Shown here piece after piece: positions 1 through 5,835 of a stretch of 11,536 nt of DNA. Under the pieces are notes generated by a model. That model searched no databases, was not told the DNA's origin, and saw only the letters and a list, made by a program, of their open reading frames with translations. Numbering within the stretch: the stretch's first letter is position 1; every line of letters starts with the position of its first letter. A program made the position numbers and the translations under genes. The DNA is from Clostridiales bacterium (GTDB lineage: Bacteria; Bacillota; Clostridia; Oscillospirales; CAG-272), in contig DXYE01000032.1 in the NCBI GenBank assembly GCA_019415985.1, positions 1-11,536 of the forward strand, read 5' to 3'.

Positions 1-28
1 TGGGCTCGGAGATGTGTATAAGAGACAG
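1..28. other. Residual Nextera transposase adapter
   Basis: The first 28 bases match the 3' part of the Illumina Nextera read-2 transposase adapter. They end in the 19-bp Tn5 mosaic end, AGATGTGTATAAGAGACAG, at 10-28. This is library-preparation sequence left by incomplete trimming, not part of the genome. The natural sequence starts at about base 29 and the contig ends here. Confidence 0.97.
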
Positions 29-80
29 TTATATACAGAGCAAGCAATTTCATTCGCCGCAGTACAACAAACTTCGACAT
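29..80 (-). CDS. Possible 5' end of a truncated gene
   Basis: Reading leftwards from an ATG at 80-78, the minus strand is open to the adapter junction and encodes MSKFVVLRRMKLLALYI. The basic residues followed by a hydrophobic run could be the start of a signal peptide or membrane anchor. No clear Shine-Dalgarno sequence precedes the ATG. It lies just past the terminator of the sigma/anti-sigma pair, where a new gene could begin. Only 17 codons are visible, so this may be chance and no function can be assigned. Confidence 0.18.
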
Positions 81-96
81 TGCTTCATGCTGCAAG

Positions 97-131
97 AAAA
101 AACGGCAGTTACTTTTAAAGTGACTGCCGTT
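97..131 (-). terminator. Intrinsic terminator of the sigma/anti-sigma operon
   Basis: Two 14-nt arms (101-114 and 118-131) form a long stem with one G-T wobble and a very short loop. Read on the minus strand, the stem runs into six T residues, the complement of the A run at 97-102. The position downstream of the anti-sigma gene fits a Rho-independent terminator for the minus-strand operon. The plus-strand side is also T-rich (131-143), so it may work in both directions. Confidence 0.8.
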
Positions 132-156
132 AATTTTATTTCTATTATTCTATAAT

Positions 157-258
157 TTATAATATATAATGCACTGCATATGCATCTGCCGGAATCTCGT
201 CGTTGTACAGATCTTCTGAACTCACGCCCTCTTTATCCTGAATATGCCTCGGATATCC
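157..258 (-). pseudogene. Possible remnant of the anti-sigma C-terminus
   Basis: Downstream of the anti-sigma stop (265-267), and in the same frame after a second stop at 259-261, 33 codons are open to a TAA at 157-159. They contain EGVSSEDLYNDEIPADAYAV, which is acidic and of protein-like composition. There is no start codon or ribosome binding site of its own. It could be a C-terminal tail cut off by stop codons, or simply open by chance. I do not recognise the sequence. Confidence 0.25.
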
Positions 259-264
259 TTATAT

Positions 265-588
265 TTATTGTGACCTTCTGCTTTCGTCGGTTCTTTCGTC
301 TGCAATATTTTTATAGACGGCATAGCCCAAAAGCGCCAGAATGATGAGGCCCACGGCAGTTTGCGTTGTTATCCTTTTCGTACGTAGCCGTTTTGCTATA
401 AATGTATAATCTCCGCCTTTGCCGAATTCTCCGGCGACTAACTCCTTTGCCTGCATACTGCGAAAATACCTTTTACATACCGGGCATTCCTTTATATGCG
501 CGGCAATCAATGCGCCGGTATCGCGTGAAACAACTCCCTCAAAATACAGCGGTAACAGATCTCTTATTACGTCACAACTAATTTTCAT
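265..588 (-). CDS. Zinc-finger membrane anti-sigma factor (zf-HC2 type)
   Basis: This 107-residue protein is probably the anti-sigma factor that holds the upstream-encoded ECF sigma factor at the membrane. Residues 1-45 form the zinc-binding anti-sigma domain, with His31-x3-Cys35-x2-Cys38 visible in AHIKECPVCKR and an extra Cys5. Residues about 75-92 (TAVGLIILALLGYAVY) form one membrane-spanning helix, leaving only a short charged tail. The start overlaps the sigma gene by 11 nt, and AGAGG lies 9 nt upstream, so the two are translationally coupled. Many relatives carry a C-terminal sensor domain, which is absent here. In-frame coding-like sequence continues past two stop codons (157-258), so the gene may be truncated. 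The sensed signal cannot be inferred. Confidence 0.82.
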   Translation of the reverse strand: MKISCDVIRDLLPLYFEGVVSRDTGALIAAHIKECPVCKRYFRSMQAKELVAGEFGKGGDYTFIAKRLRTKRITTQTAVGLIILALLGYAVYKNIADERTDESRRSQ

Positions 589-1066
589 TCATCAACGCCT
601 CTTTCAACATTTTTTTCGCACGGTGAAAGGTCACTTTTGCTGTCCCTTCGCTGATTCCCAGCAGCCTGCCTACCTCTGCATACGGCAGTCCGGCATAGAT
701 ATGAAGCACCACGACGTCACGGTATTTTTTAGCCAATTTTTCCACCGCTTGGCGTACCTTTACCGCTTCAAATCGTCTCTCCGCAACCGTTTCCGGCTGA
801 TTTTCATCATCTGTCAGCACCAAAAGCTCTAAATTCACAAATTGAATCTTATTTTTCCTAAGATAATGAAAGTACGTATTTTTCGCAATAGCCGCAAGCC
901 AGGTAAAAAGCTCACAGCTTCCGTTGTACCTGTGCATCGATAAAAATGCCTGATAAAATGTCTCCTGCGTCATTTCCTCACAGACGGATGCATCCGCACA
1001 CAATCGGTATAAAAAGTTATAAACACGAGGAAAATATTCATGATACATGCTTTCAAATTCCTTCAA
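578..1066 (-). CDS. ECF-family RNA polymerase sigma factor
   Basis: A 162-residue sigma-70 family, extracytoplasmic-function sigma factor that directs RNA polymerase to a stress or envelope regulon. Region 2 covers about residues 5-75 (YHEYFPRVYNFLYRL, then EEMTQETFYQAF, typical of region 2.1-2.2, and FTWLAAIAKNTYFHYLR for 2.3-2.4). Region 4 covers about 104-160, with a helix-turn-helix in LPYAEVGRLLGISEGTAKVTFHRA. The length is normal for the family. I chose the TTG at 1066-1064, because relatives have a few residues before the YxxYF motif and GGGGA lies 8 nt upstream. The ATG at 1048-1046, with AAGGAA 9 nt upstream, is an alternative. It is co-transcribed with the anti-sigma gene. Its target regulon is unknown. 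Confidence 0.9.
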   Translation of the reverse strand: MKEFESMYHEYFPRVYNFLYRLCADASVCEEMTQETFYQAFLSMHRYNGSCELFTWLAAIAKNTYFHYLRKNKIQFVNLELLVLTDDENQPETVAERRFEAVKVRQAVEKLAKKYRDVVVLHIYAGLPYAEVGRLLGISEGTAKVTFHRAKKMLKEALMNEN

Positions 1067-1127
1067 ACCGTCGATCCCCGCCTCCCGGAAACCCTATGGT
1101 TTCCATACTCTCGCTTTGCATATGCCC

Positions 1128-1156
1128 ATTGTACAGGATTCTATCTTCTTTGTCAA
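1128..1156 (-). promoter_or_regulatory. Sigma-A type promoter for the sigma/anti-sigma operon
   Basis: On the minus strand, TTGACA (1156-1151) and TACAAT (1133-1128) are separated by exactly 17 nt. This is a near-consensus housekeeping promoter about 60 nt upstream of the sigma start codon. A GGAAACC/GGTTTCC inverted repeat (1087-1104) lies between it and the ribosome binding site and could be an operator or a small RNA hairpin. No ECF-type promoter motif was recognised, so autoregulation is not evident. Confidence 0.8.
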
Positions 1157-1259
1157 GTCGGTTCGCGGACTTTATTGCAAAGTGCCTCCTCATGAAATTT
1201 CGTGCGTTTTTCTGAATTCTTAACATAAAAGAAATCTGAAAATTTTGAATCAGACAGCG

Positions 1260-1298
1260 CAAAGCAGTGTATCCATGATACGATACTACGCCGCTTTG
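1260..1298. other. Imperfect stem-loop downstream of the HIT gene
   Basis: The arms CAAAGC (1260-1265) and GCTTTG (1293-1298) enclose a second pairing between GTGTATC (1267-1273) and GATACTAC (1282-1289) with bulges. It sits just after the stop codon of the minus-strand HIT gene and could be its transcription end or RNA-stabilising stem. There is no T tract directly after it, so it is not a textbook terminator. Confidence 0.35.
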
Positions 1299-1305
1299 TT
1301 TGTAG

Positions 1306-1777
1306 TTAAAGCGCAAGATAATCGTCTCGACTCATACGTTCTATTAAGAAGTCGGTCATTTGTTTCTTCAATTCGCCGTGGCGTTCCTCGCTGAATGCAT
1401 ATTTTTCATGATACCTTTCGTCTTCGGGATAAATCCAGCTCGGCTTGTATTTGTATTCCTCCGGTTCCCAATCATAACGCGCCTCAATGTGTGTATGCAG
1501 GTAGGCTTCTCTGTTCATCAATGTTGAGTAATTCACAATACGAGGACTGCATACTTTCATTATGGCTTCTCCAACGAGTGTCGTATCCATAAAATACTGG
1601 GCTCGTTCCTTTAAGGTCAGACTCTGAATGGATGTCACCTGCGGATATTTTAAGAAAACACAATAGCCGGGCAGAAATTGATTGTCGGCCATCACAGCAA
1701 AGCCGCTTTTCATTTTGACCATCATGGCGGGGTTTTCTCCGCGTTCACAAGATCCGATCTTTTTTCCAATCTTCCAT
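1306..1777 (-). CDS. HIT-superfamily (Ap4A hydrolase-like) protein, apparently frameshifted near the start
   Basis: This resembles HIT-fold nucleotide hydrolases/transferases of the Ap4A hydrolase-like group. The body has the family pattern GENPAMMVKMKSGFAVMADN, then FLPGYCVFL and YLHTHIEARYDWEP. The last corresponds to HxHxH, with the first His replaced by Tyr and the middle, catalytic His kept. The good start is ATG 1777-1775, with AGGAG 6 nt upstream, but it reads MEDWKKDRIL and stops at 1747-1745. The family-like body lies in the +1 frame. The body frame is open upstream to 1833, but its first ATG overlaps the -10 of the promoter, so it cannot be the start. One extra A in the A6 run (1760-1765), or loss of a 5-nt GATCG repeat, would explain the break. 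A shortened protein could start at the in-frame ATG at 1728. It is either a pseudogene or an assembly indel. Confidence 0.7.
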
Positions 1778-1831
1778 AATAAGCTCCTACTTTTCCGAAT
1801 TGGGCTGATGCCAAGAAATTGCACCGTGCAC

Positions 1832-1859
1832 ATTATACCCTAAAGACATTTTTCGTCAA
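1832..1859 (-). promoter_or_regulatory. Promoter of the HIT-family gene
   Basis: On the minus strand, TTGACG (1859-1854) and TATAAT (1837-1832) are separated by 16 nt. A transcript would start near 1825 and carry a leader of about 48 nt before the ATG at 1777 and its AGGAG. This shows where translation should begin and argues against any start upstream of about 1825. Confidence 0.75.
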
Positions 1860-2036
1860 TTCCGGTTATTTTCTACCTCATCTCAGACAATATACTGTAA
1901 AGGATTTTTTCGTCTTTATGACATGACGCCGTCTAAATGAAACGATCCTCTGACGAATATATCAAAAAACCTGACAAATAACGGTTTGAACGTATTTTCT
2001 GCCGCTTTTTCGCCATTTTACGCTATACATATAGTG

Positions 2037-2042
2037 TATAAT
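2037..2042 (+). promoter_or_regulatory. Candidate -10 element upstream of fabH
   Basis: The 1834-2230 spacer has no convincing gene. Within it TATAAT at 2037-2042 is a perfect -10 hexamer about 190 nt upstream of fabH. I see no good -35 at the right distance (the 17-nt position reads CATTTT), so the promoter would be weak or activator-dependent. TATACA at 2024-2029 is an alternative -10. Confidence 0.35.
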
Positions 2043-2082
2043 ATAAATAAAAAGGAAATTGTTTATCATTGAAGTTTCAGGG

Positions 2083-2100
2083 TAAGTTTGTACAAACTTA
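2083..2100. promoter_or_regulatory. Perfect 18-bp palindrome, candidate operator upstream of fabH
   Basis: TAAGTTTGTACAAACTTA is identical to its reverse complement. It lies about 40 bp past the candidate -10 and about 130 bp before fabH, where a repressor could block transcription. The TTTG...CAAA core recalls the FabT (MarR-family) operator of streptococcal fab clusters, but the half-site spacing differs. It does not look like the FapR box. The regulator is unknown and is not encoded in this window. Confidence 0.5.
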
Positions 2101-2230
2101 TATGCTAAAAAAATTTTTGAAATGCTGTAACCTTTTCCAAAATTGCGGTATTAATATATTTAACTGATGTTATTTTGTTTATTGTCATAGGCAATCACCT
2201 TTCCATCTCCTTGAGAAAGCGAGCGAACAT

Positions 2231-3187
2231 ATGTCTACCTTTAAAATACTTGGCACAGGAAAATATGTCCCAGAAAGAATTGTCACAAACGATGAACTGG
2301 CAACGCTGGTGGAGACCTCCGACGAATGGATAACACAGCGGGTTGGTGTTAGAGAGCGGCACGTCTGTGTTGACGAAACAGCGACCGACCTTGCATATGA
2401 AGCCGCTGTGAAAGCACTCGATAACAGCGGCTGCAGCGCATCTGAAATAGATCTAATCATCGCTGCAACAGTCAGCGGAGAAACGGTTTCGCCCTCCATT
2501 GCCTGTATGCTGCAAAACCGTCTGGGCGTTTCCTGCACAGCTTTTGATATCAACGCAGCCTGTTCCGCTTTTCTGTTTCTTCTTGAGACGGCCGCCGGCT
2601 TTTTCGCGCGCGGTACCGTGAAAAAGGTACTAGTTGTCGGCGCGGAACGCATGAGCCGGATTGTCGACTGGGAAGATAGAAGCACCTGTGTCATCTTCGG
2701 CGACGGGGCCGGAGCCGCCGTACTCGGTGAAGGCGACGCTTACCTTGCTTCAACATTCTGTGTCAAGGGCGGAGATACGGTGATTAAAATTCCTCAGTTT
2801 GCGGGGAAGTCGCCATTCTATACCGGCCGGACAGAACCGCCGTATGTCCAGATGAACGGTCAGGAAACTTTTAAGTACGCGGTAAAATCCACCTGCCGGG
2901 ATCTGGAAGATCTTCTGGCAAAAACCGGAATAAAAAAGGAGCATCTCGCATATGTTGTCCCCCATCAGGCAAACATAAGGATCATGGATCTTGCTGCGCA
3001 GAAGCTCGGTATTCCCAAGGAAAAGTTTTTTATCAATATCGACAGATACGGCAATACGTCCTCGGCAAGCATTCCCATAGCCTTGGACGAAATGAATCGC
3101 GGCGGTCTTTTGAAAAGCGGAGATATCGTTGCGCTGACCGCTGTCGGTGGCGGTTTGGCTAGCGCTGCCTGTCTATTGCGTTGGTAA
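2231..3187 (+). CDS. fabH: 3-oxoacyl-ACP synthase III (KAS III)
   Basis: FabH catalyses the first condensation of type II fatty acid synthesis, joining an acyl-CoA primer to malonyl-ACP and so helping set chain type. At 318 residues it has normal length. The catalytic triad is complete: Cys111 in NAACSAFLF, His245 in VPHQANIRI and Asn275 in YGNTSSASIP. The C-terminal VGGGLASAACLLRW is also typical. The ATG start matches the family N-terminus (ILGTGKYVPERIVTNDEL). The ribosome binding site is weak, with only GAGAAAGCGAG upstream. It leads the fatty acid cluster but is separated from acpP by 1.2 kb containing a broken gene, so it may be transcribed alone. The primer preference cannot be read from the sequence. 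Confidence 0.96.
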   Translation: MSTFKILGTGKYVPERIVTNDELATLVETSDEWITQRVGVRERHVCVDETATDLAYEAAVKALDNSGCSASEIDLIIAATVSGETVSPSIACMLQNRLGVSCTAFDINAACSAFLFLLETAAGFFARGTVKKVLVVGAERMSRIVDWEDRSTCVIFGDGAGAAVLGEGDAYLASTFCVKGGDTVIKIPQFAGKSPFYTGRTEPPYVQMNGQETFKYAVKSTCRDLEDLLAKTGIKKEHLAYVVPHQANIRIMDLAAQKLGIPKEKFFINIDRYGNTSSASIPIALDEMNRGGLLKSGDIVALTAVGGGLASAACLLRW

Positions 3188-3236
3188 ATTCTTTCTTTGA
3201 TATTGCCGGTTTCGTTCGCCGTGATGGGAGAAAATC

Positions 3237-3936
3237 ATGATCATTCGAGCCATATAGAGTATCATGACACGGGATATATGGTATATGCCGATAATTTCTA
3301 AGGCGCCTATTCCAGGGCTAAAACAAAAGAGGAGGCGCTCGGAAAATTAGCCGGAGAAGTGGATCAATATCTGTCATGGACATTTGCATCCAGCGGCTCC
3401 GACGATGGTGTGAAGATTGAATTTGCTCAGCAGGAAAGAACCGGCGCCGTCATTTCCGACGCAGATACCGAAATTATTTTTGACGGCGAAAAAATCCCGC
3501 TGACAGAGGACGCCTATCAGCAAACGATAGCTCTTATTATAAAATCTGCAAGGGATTTTCTGGAATTACACAACTCGATTCCAGATGTGAACCAAACGAC
3601 TCTTTTGCCGCGCAAATCATTTTACGATAATATTTCCCGTACGGCATATGAAATACTTGTGCATACAAATGAAGTTACAAAAGCTTATGTTTCTGGTCTT
3701 GCCGACATTGAGAATATCTCAGATATTTATTTAAACCGCAAGGCCTCGTTCGGGCAGATCGAAAAAACAGCCGATTATCTCGATAATCCGGTATAATACA
3801 GGTGTTTACGGAGAGCCTTGGTCTCTGAAAAAAGGCCATGCGCCGGTTTATATGGCACGACAGAGTGCATGCCAAAGCTTTATACCGCATGGCGGTCGGT
3901 CAATGGCCGACCGGTATAGCCAACCCGTTTCACTTT
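3237..3936 (+). pseudogene. Decayed HicB-like/DinB-like protein gene
   Basis: This gene was rebuilt across frames. ATG 3237 follows GGGAG at 3226-3230 (6-nt spacing) and reads MIIRAI. One lost base near 3252 restores IEYHDTGYMVYADNF. The in-frame TAA 3299-3301 then stands where relatives have Pro, followed by GAYSRAKTKEEALGKL, a HicB-like segment. The frame continues with GAVISDADTEIIFDGEKIPL, LLPRKSFYDNI and TADYLDNPV to the TAA at 3794-3796. NTGVYGEPWSLKK continues in a second frame from 3795, and MRRFIWHDRVHAKALYRMA in a third from 3838. The His-rich WHDRVH helix is typical of DinB-like four-helix proteins. Family-like sequence ends near IANPFHF (3936), but the frame stays open to TGA 3988-3990, so the original stop is also lost. 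With one nonsense codon and three frameshifts it cannot make the full protein. The largest intact piece, about 145 codons from GTG 3359, could be called as a hypothetical gene. The family name is from memory; the decay is direct observation. Confidence 0.7.
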
Positions 3937-3990
3937 TCAAGCGATCGTGTGCTGCCGAAACAGGCCCCGGCATCGTTTAACAGAAGATGA

Positions 3991-4335
3991 AACGGTACCT
4001 GTCGTAAACCGCGGAAACCGCCGGCAAGAGAAATTTTACCGGCGGCAGATAACTTCCGTTATCATCCCGCGAATACAGGCCACTGTTAGGGGGAGCGGAT
4101 GCAGAAACATTTCAGTGACAGACGCAGTATGGCTTCCAACGTGCTTTCAAGTTTACATAACGCAGACGAAACATACGGGACAGCGGCTTCAGCCGCTTCT
4201 CATCCTGTTTCCTTTTTCAAGTTTCTATGCTTTATGTATGTTCTGAATTTGTCCGCCGTATTTCATGAACAGAAAGCGGCGCTTTGCCGCGAAAAAAGTG
4301 ATATCATTAGGGAATAACGGGTGTTCATTCTGCCC
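3991..4335. other. Non-coding spacer between the decayed gene and the acpP promoter
   Basis: No convincing gene was found here on either strand. Small inverted repeats are present: CCGCCGG/CCGGCGG (4018-4024 and 4039-4045) and AGCGGCT/AGCCGCT (4182-4197, TC loop). The second has T-rich sequence only some 10-20 nt later, so it is at best a weak terminator for the fabH transcript. The stretch may be further remains of the decayed neighbour or of lost genes. Confidence 0.4.
4099..4317 (+). CDS. Doubtful 72-residue open frame
   Basis: An ATG at 4099 is preceded by GGGGG with 5-nt spacing and opens a 72-codon frame ending just before the acpP promoter region. The product has a hydrophobic stretch (VSFFKFLCFMYVLNLSAVF, about residues 37-55) and charged ends. 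I recognise no family, and the composition looks unlike its neighbours. It is listed only because of its good ribosome binding site; it may be chance or gene remains. Confidence 0.18.
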   Translation: MQKHFSDRRSMASNVLSSLHNADETYGTAASAASHPVSFFKFLCFMYVLNLSAVFHEQKAALCREKSDIIRE

Positions 4336-4382
4336 TTGACATTTAAAATTTCTATTGTTACCCCTATACTGTTTTAAACAGT
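4336..4382 (+). promoter_or_regulatory. acpP promoter region with overlapping palindrome
   Basis: TTGACA (4336-4341) and TATACT (4365-4370) lie 35-50 bp before the acpP ribosome binding site. They are 23 nt apart, which is too far for one standard promoter, so one of the two is probably used with a weaker partner. A perfect 15-bp inverted repeat, ACTGTTT-T-AAACAGT (4368-4382), overlaps the TATACT and its downstream edge. A protein bound there would block initiation, which suggests an operator for the acpP-to-accC transcript. Confidence 0.5.
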
Positions 4383-4417
4383 TTTAATAAAAATAAAAAT
4401 TCAGGAGGAATTCTATC

Positions 4418-4642
4418 ATGGTATTTGAAAAGGTTACACAGCTCATTGCGGATCATATCGATTGTGATGTTTCCGAAATTAAAGAGGATACGAAATTCGA
4501 GGATCTCGGTATCGATTCCCTCGAAATTGCTGAAATCGTCATGAAAATCGAGGACGAATTCGCAATTGAACTGGAGATGGACGGTTCCCTGAAGCAGGTA
4601 TCCGATTTGGTCGCCGTTATTGAGGAAAAAACGCAGAGCTGA
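4418..4642 (+). CDS. acpP: Acyl carrier protein
   Basis: A 74-residue acidic four-helix protein that carries growing acyl chains on a 4'-phosphopantetheine arm. The attachment site is Ser34 in GIDSLEIAEIVMKIE, the standard DSL motif. Helix I and loop residues (FEKVTQLIADHI, then TKFEDLGIDSL) and the C-terminal VSDLVAVIEEK are typical, and the length is normal. AGGAGG lies 9 nt upstream of the ATG. It directly follows a promoter-like region and leads fabK, fabD and the rest of the cluster, whose enzymes use its acylated form. Confidence 0.97.
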   Translation: MVFEKVTQLIADHIDCDVSEIKEDTKFEDLGIDSLEIAEIVMKIEDEFAIELEMDGSLKQVSDLVAVIEEKTQS

Positions 4643-4802
4643 TTCCGGCTTTTCTACAACGCCGTATTTGCAAAGCTATAGTGGCTTTCGAGCCGGTTTG
4701 CGGACAAGCGGTTCCGTCTGCCTTTGCAAAAGGGATGGCGCAGCCGCCTTGCAGACCTGTATTCTGCGGCACCGTAAATATTCTCAGGGTGAGCATACGA
4801 TT

Positions 4803-4839
4803 GCTGTTTTCACCGGCAGCTGTTTTCAGGTTACCGGCA
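4803..4839 (+). repeat. Short imperfect tandem duplication in the acpP-fabK spacer
   Basis: GCTGTTTTCA followed by CCGGCA occurs twice back to back. The first copy is 4803-4818. The second is 4819-4839 and differs by a 5-nt insertion, GGTTA. It lies in a 242-bp spacer between acpP and fabK in which I see no gene. A role is unknown; replication slippage is the simplest explanation. Confidence 0.45.
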
Positions 4840-4884
4840 GTGAAGCCGTGTAAACGAAGCTCATTCGGAAATGGAGTATTGTTT

Positions 4885-5835
4885 ATGATACATTCTGCAG
4901 TTTGCGATACATTCTCAATTCAATATCCGATATTTCAGGGGGGCATGGCTTGGATCTCTGATGGTAAGCTTGCAGCTGCCGTTTCTGAAGGAGGCGGCCT
5001 CGGCATTATTTCCGCTATGAATGCAAACGGCGATTATCTTCGGGAACAGATTCGCATTGCCCGTTCTCTCACGACTAAGCCTTTCGGCGTCAATGTAATG
5101 CTTCTTAGTCCGCATGTCGACGAAGTAGCAGCTATTATCGCGGAGGAACACGTTGCAGTGGTTACTACGGGGGCCGGTTCCATCTCTCCTAAGCACATGC
5201 GTCTGTGGCTTGACGCCGGCATCAAGGTCGTACCGGTCGTGCCTTCCGTCGCTCATGCGCGCCGTGCAGAACGCGACGGCGCAGCAGCGGTCATTGCAGA
5301 GGGAGAAGAATCCGGCGGGCATATCGGTGAGTTAACTACGATGACGCTCGTGCCTCAGGTTTGTGATGCTGTTTCTATCCCTGTTTTGGCAGCGGGCGGC
5401 ATCGCGGATGGCCGCGGTGTGGCCGCATCTTTCATGCTGGGGGCAAGCGGCGTTCAGCTCGGAACACGCTTTTTGGTTGCCGAAGAATGCGGTGTTCATC
5501 CCGTGTACAAAGAAAAAATTCTTCAGGCAACCGATACATCCACAACAATGACCGGTAAACGCTTCGGGCATCCCTGCCGCTGTATTAAAAATTCCTTTGC
5601 AAGAGATTATCTGAAGGCCGAATACGCACCGGATGCGACCAGCGAATCCGTGGAGGCGCTCGGCGTCGGCGCGTTGCGTCTCGCAGCTGTTGAAGGCGAC
5701 GGTAAAAACGGATGCTTTTTGGCCGGTCAAATCGCGGGGCTTGTCAAAAAAGAACAGCCTGCGGCGGAAATCATACGTGAAATATTCGAGGAGACAGAAA
5801 CGTTGCTTGGAGGTGCCTGCAAATGGATTCGGTAG
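4885..5835 (+). CDS. fabK: Enoyl-ACP reductase II (FMN-dependent)
   Basis: FabK reduces trans-2-enoyl-ACP to acyl-ACP, the last step of each elongation cycle, using FMN and NAD(P)H. It is unrelated to FabI and is known to resist triclosan. The 316-residue protein has the TIM-barrel landmarks of the NPD/FabK family: YPIFQGGMAWIS near the N-terminus, GGLGIIS, KPFGVNVMLL (62-74), the catalytic His146 in EGEESGGHIGE, and FMN-phosphate loops VLAAGGIADGRGV and GASGVQLGTRFL. The frame is open upstream to a GTG at 4681, but the ATG at 4885 with GGAG 8 nt before it begins the conserved N-terminus and is the real start. The last 13 nt overlap fabD. It is the only enoyl reductase visible in the cluster. 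Confidence 0.95.
   Translation: MIHSAVCDTFSIQYPIFQGGMAWISDGKLAAAVSEGGGLGIISAMNANGDYLREQIRIARSLTTKPFGVNVMLLSPHVDEVAAIIAEEHVAVVTTGAGSISPKHMRLWLDAGIKVVPVVPSVAHARRAERDGAAAVIAEGEESGGHIGELTTMTLVPQVCDAVSIPVLAAGGIADGRGVAASFMLGASGVQLGTRFLVAEECGVHPVYKEKILQATDTSTTMTGKRFGHPCRCIKNSFARDYLKAEYAPDATSESVEALGVGALRLAAVEGDGKNGCFLAGQIAGLVKKEQPAAEIIREIFEETETLLGGACKWIR

Noticed and set aside
1053..1316. 87-codon minus-strand open frame over the sigma promoter
   Set aside because: It overlaps a near-consensus promoter and the sigma start, has no ribosome binding site, and resembles no protein.
1306..1833. Taking 1833 as the start of the HIT-family gene
   Set aside because: That ATG overlaps the -10 box of the gene's own promoter and has no ribosome binding site. 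The residues before about position 20 do not look like the family.
2069..2167. 32-codon frame from a TTG in the fabH leader, a possible leader peptide
   Set aside because: The start is rare, AAAGGA lies too far upstream, the sequence is low in complexity, and it runs through the palindrome.
1834..2230. FapR or FabT binding site of known type
   Set aside because: I looked for the FapR pattern and the exact FabT pattern and found neither; only the non-matching 18-bp palindrome is present.
3947..4246. 99-codon plus-strand frame after the decayed gene
   Set aside because: Arg-rich, protein-unlike sequence that overlaps the tail of the decayed gene in another frame, with no ribosome binding site.
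4681..4884. N-terminal extension of fabK from a GTG
   Set aside because: The conserved protein begins at ATG 4885 with its own GGAG. The extension is Cys/Pro/Arg-rich and not FabK-like.
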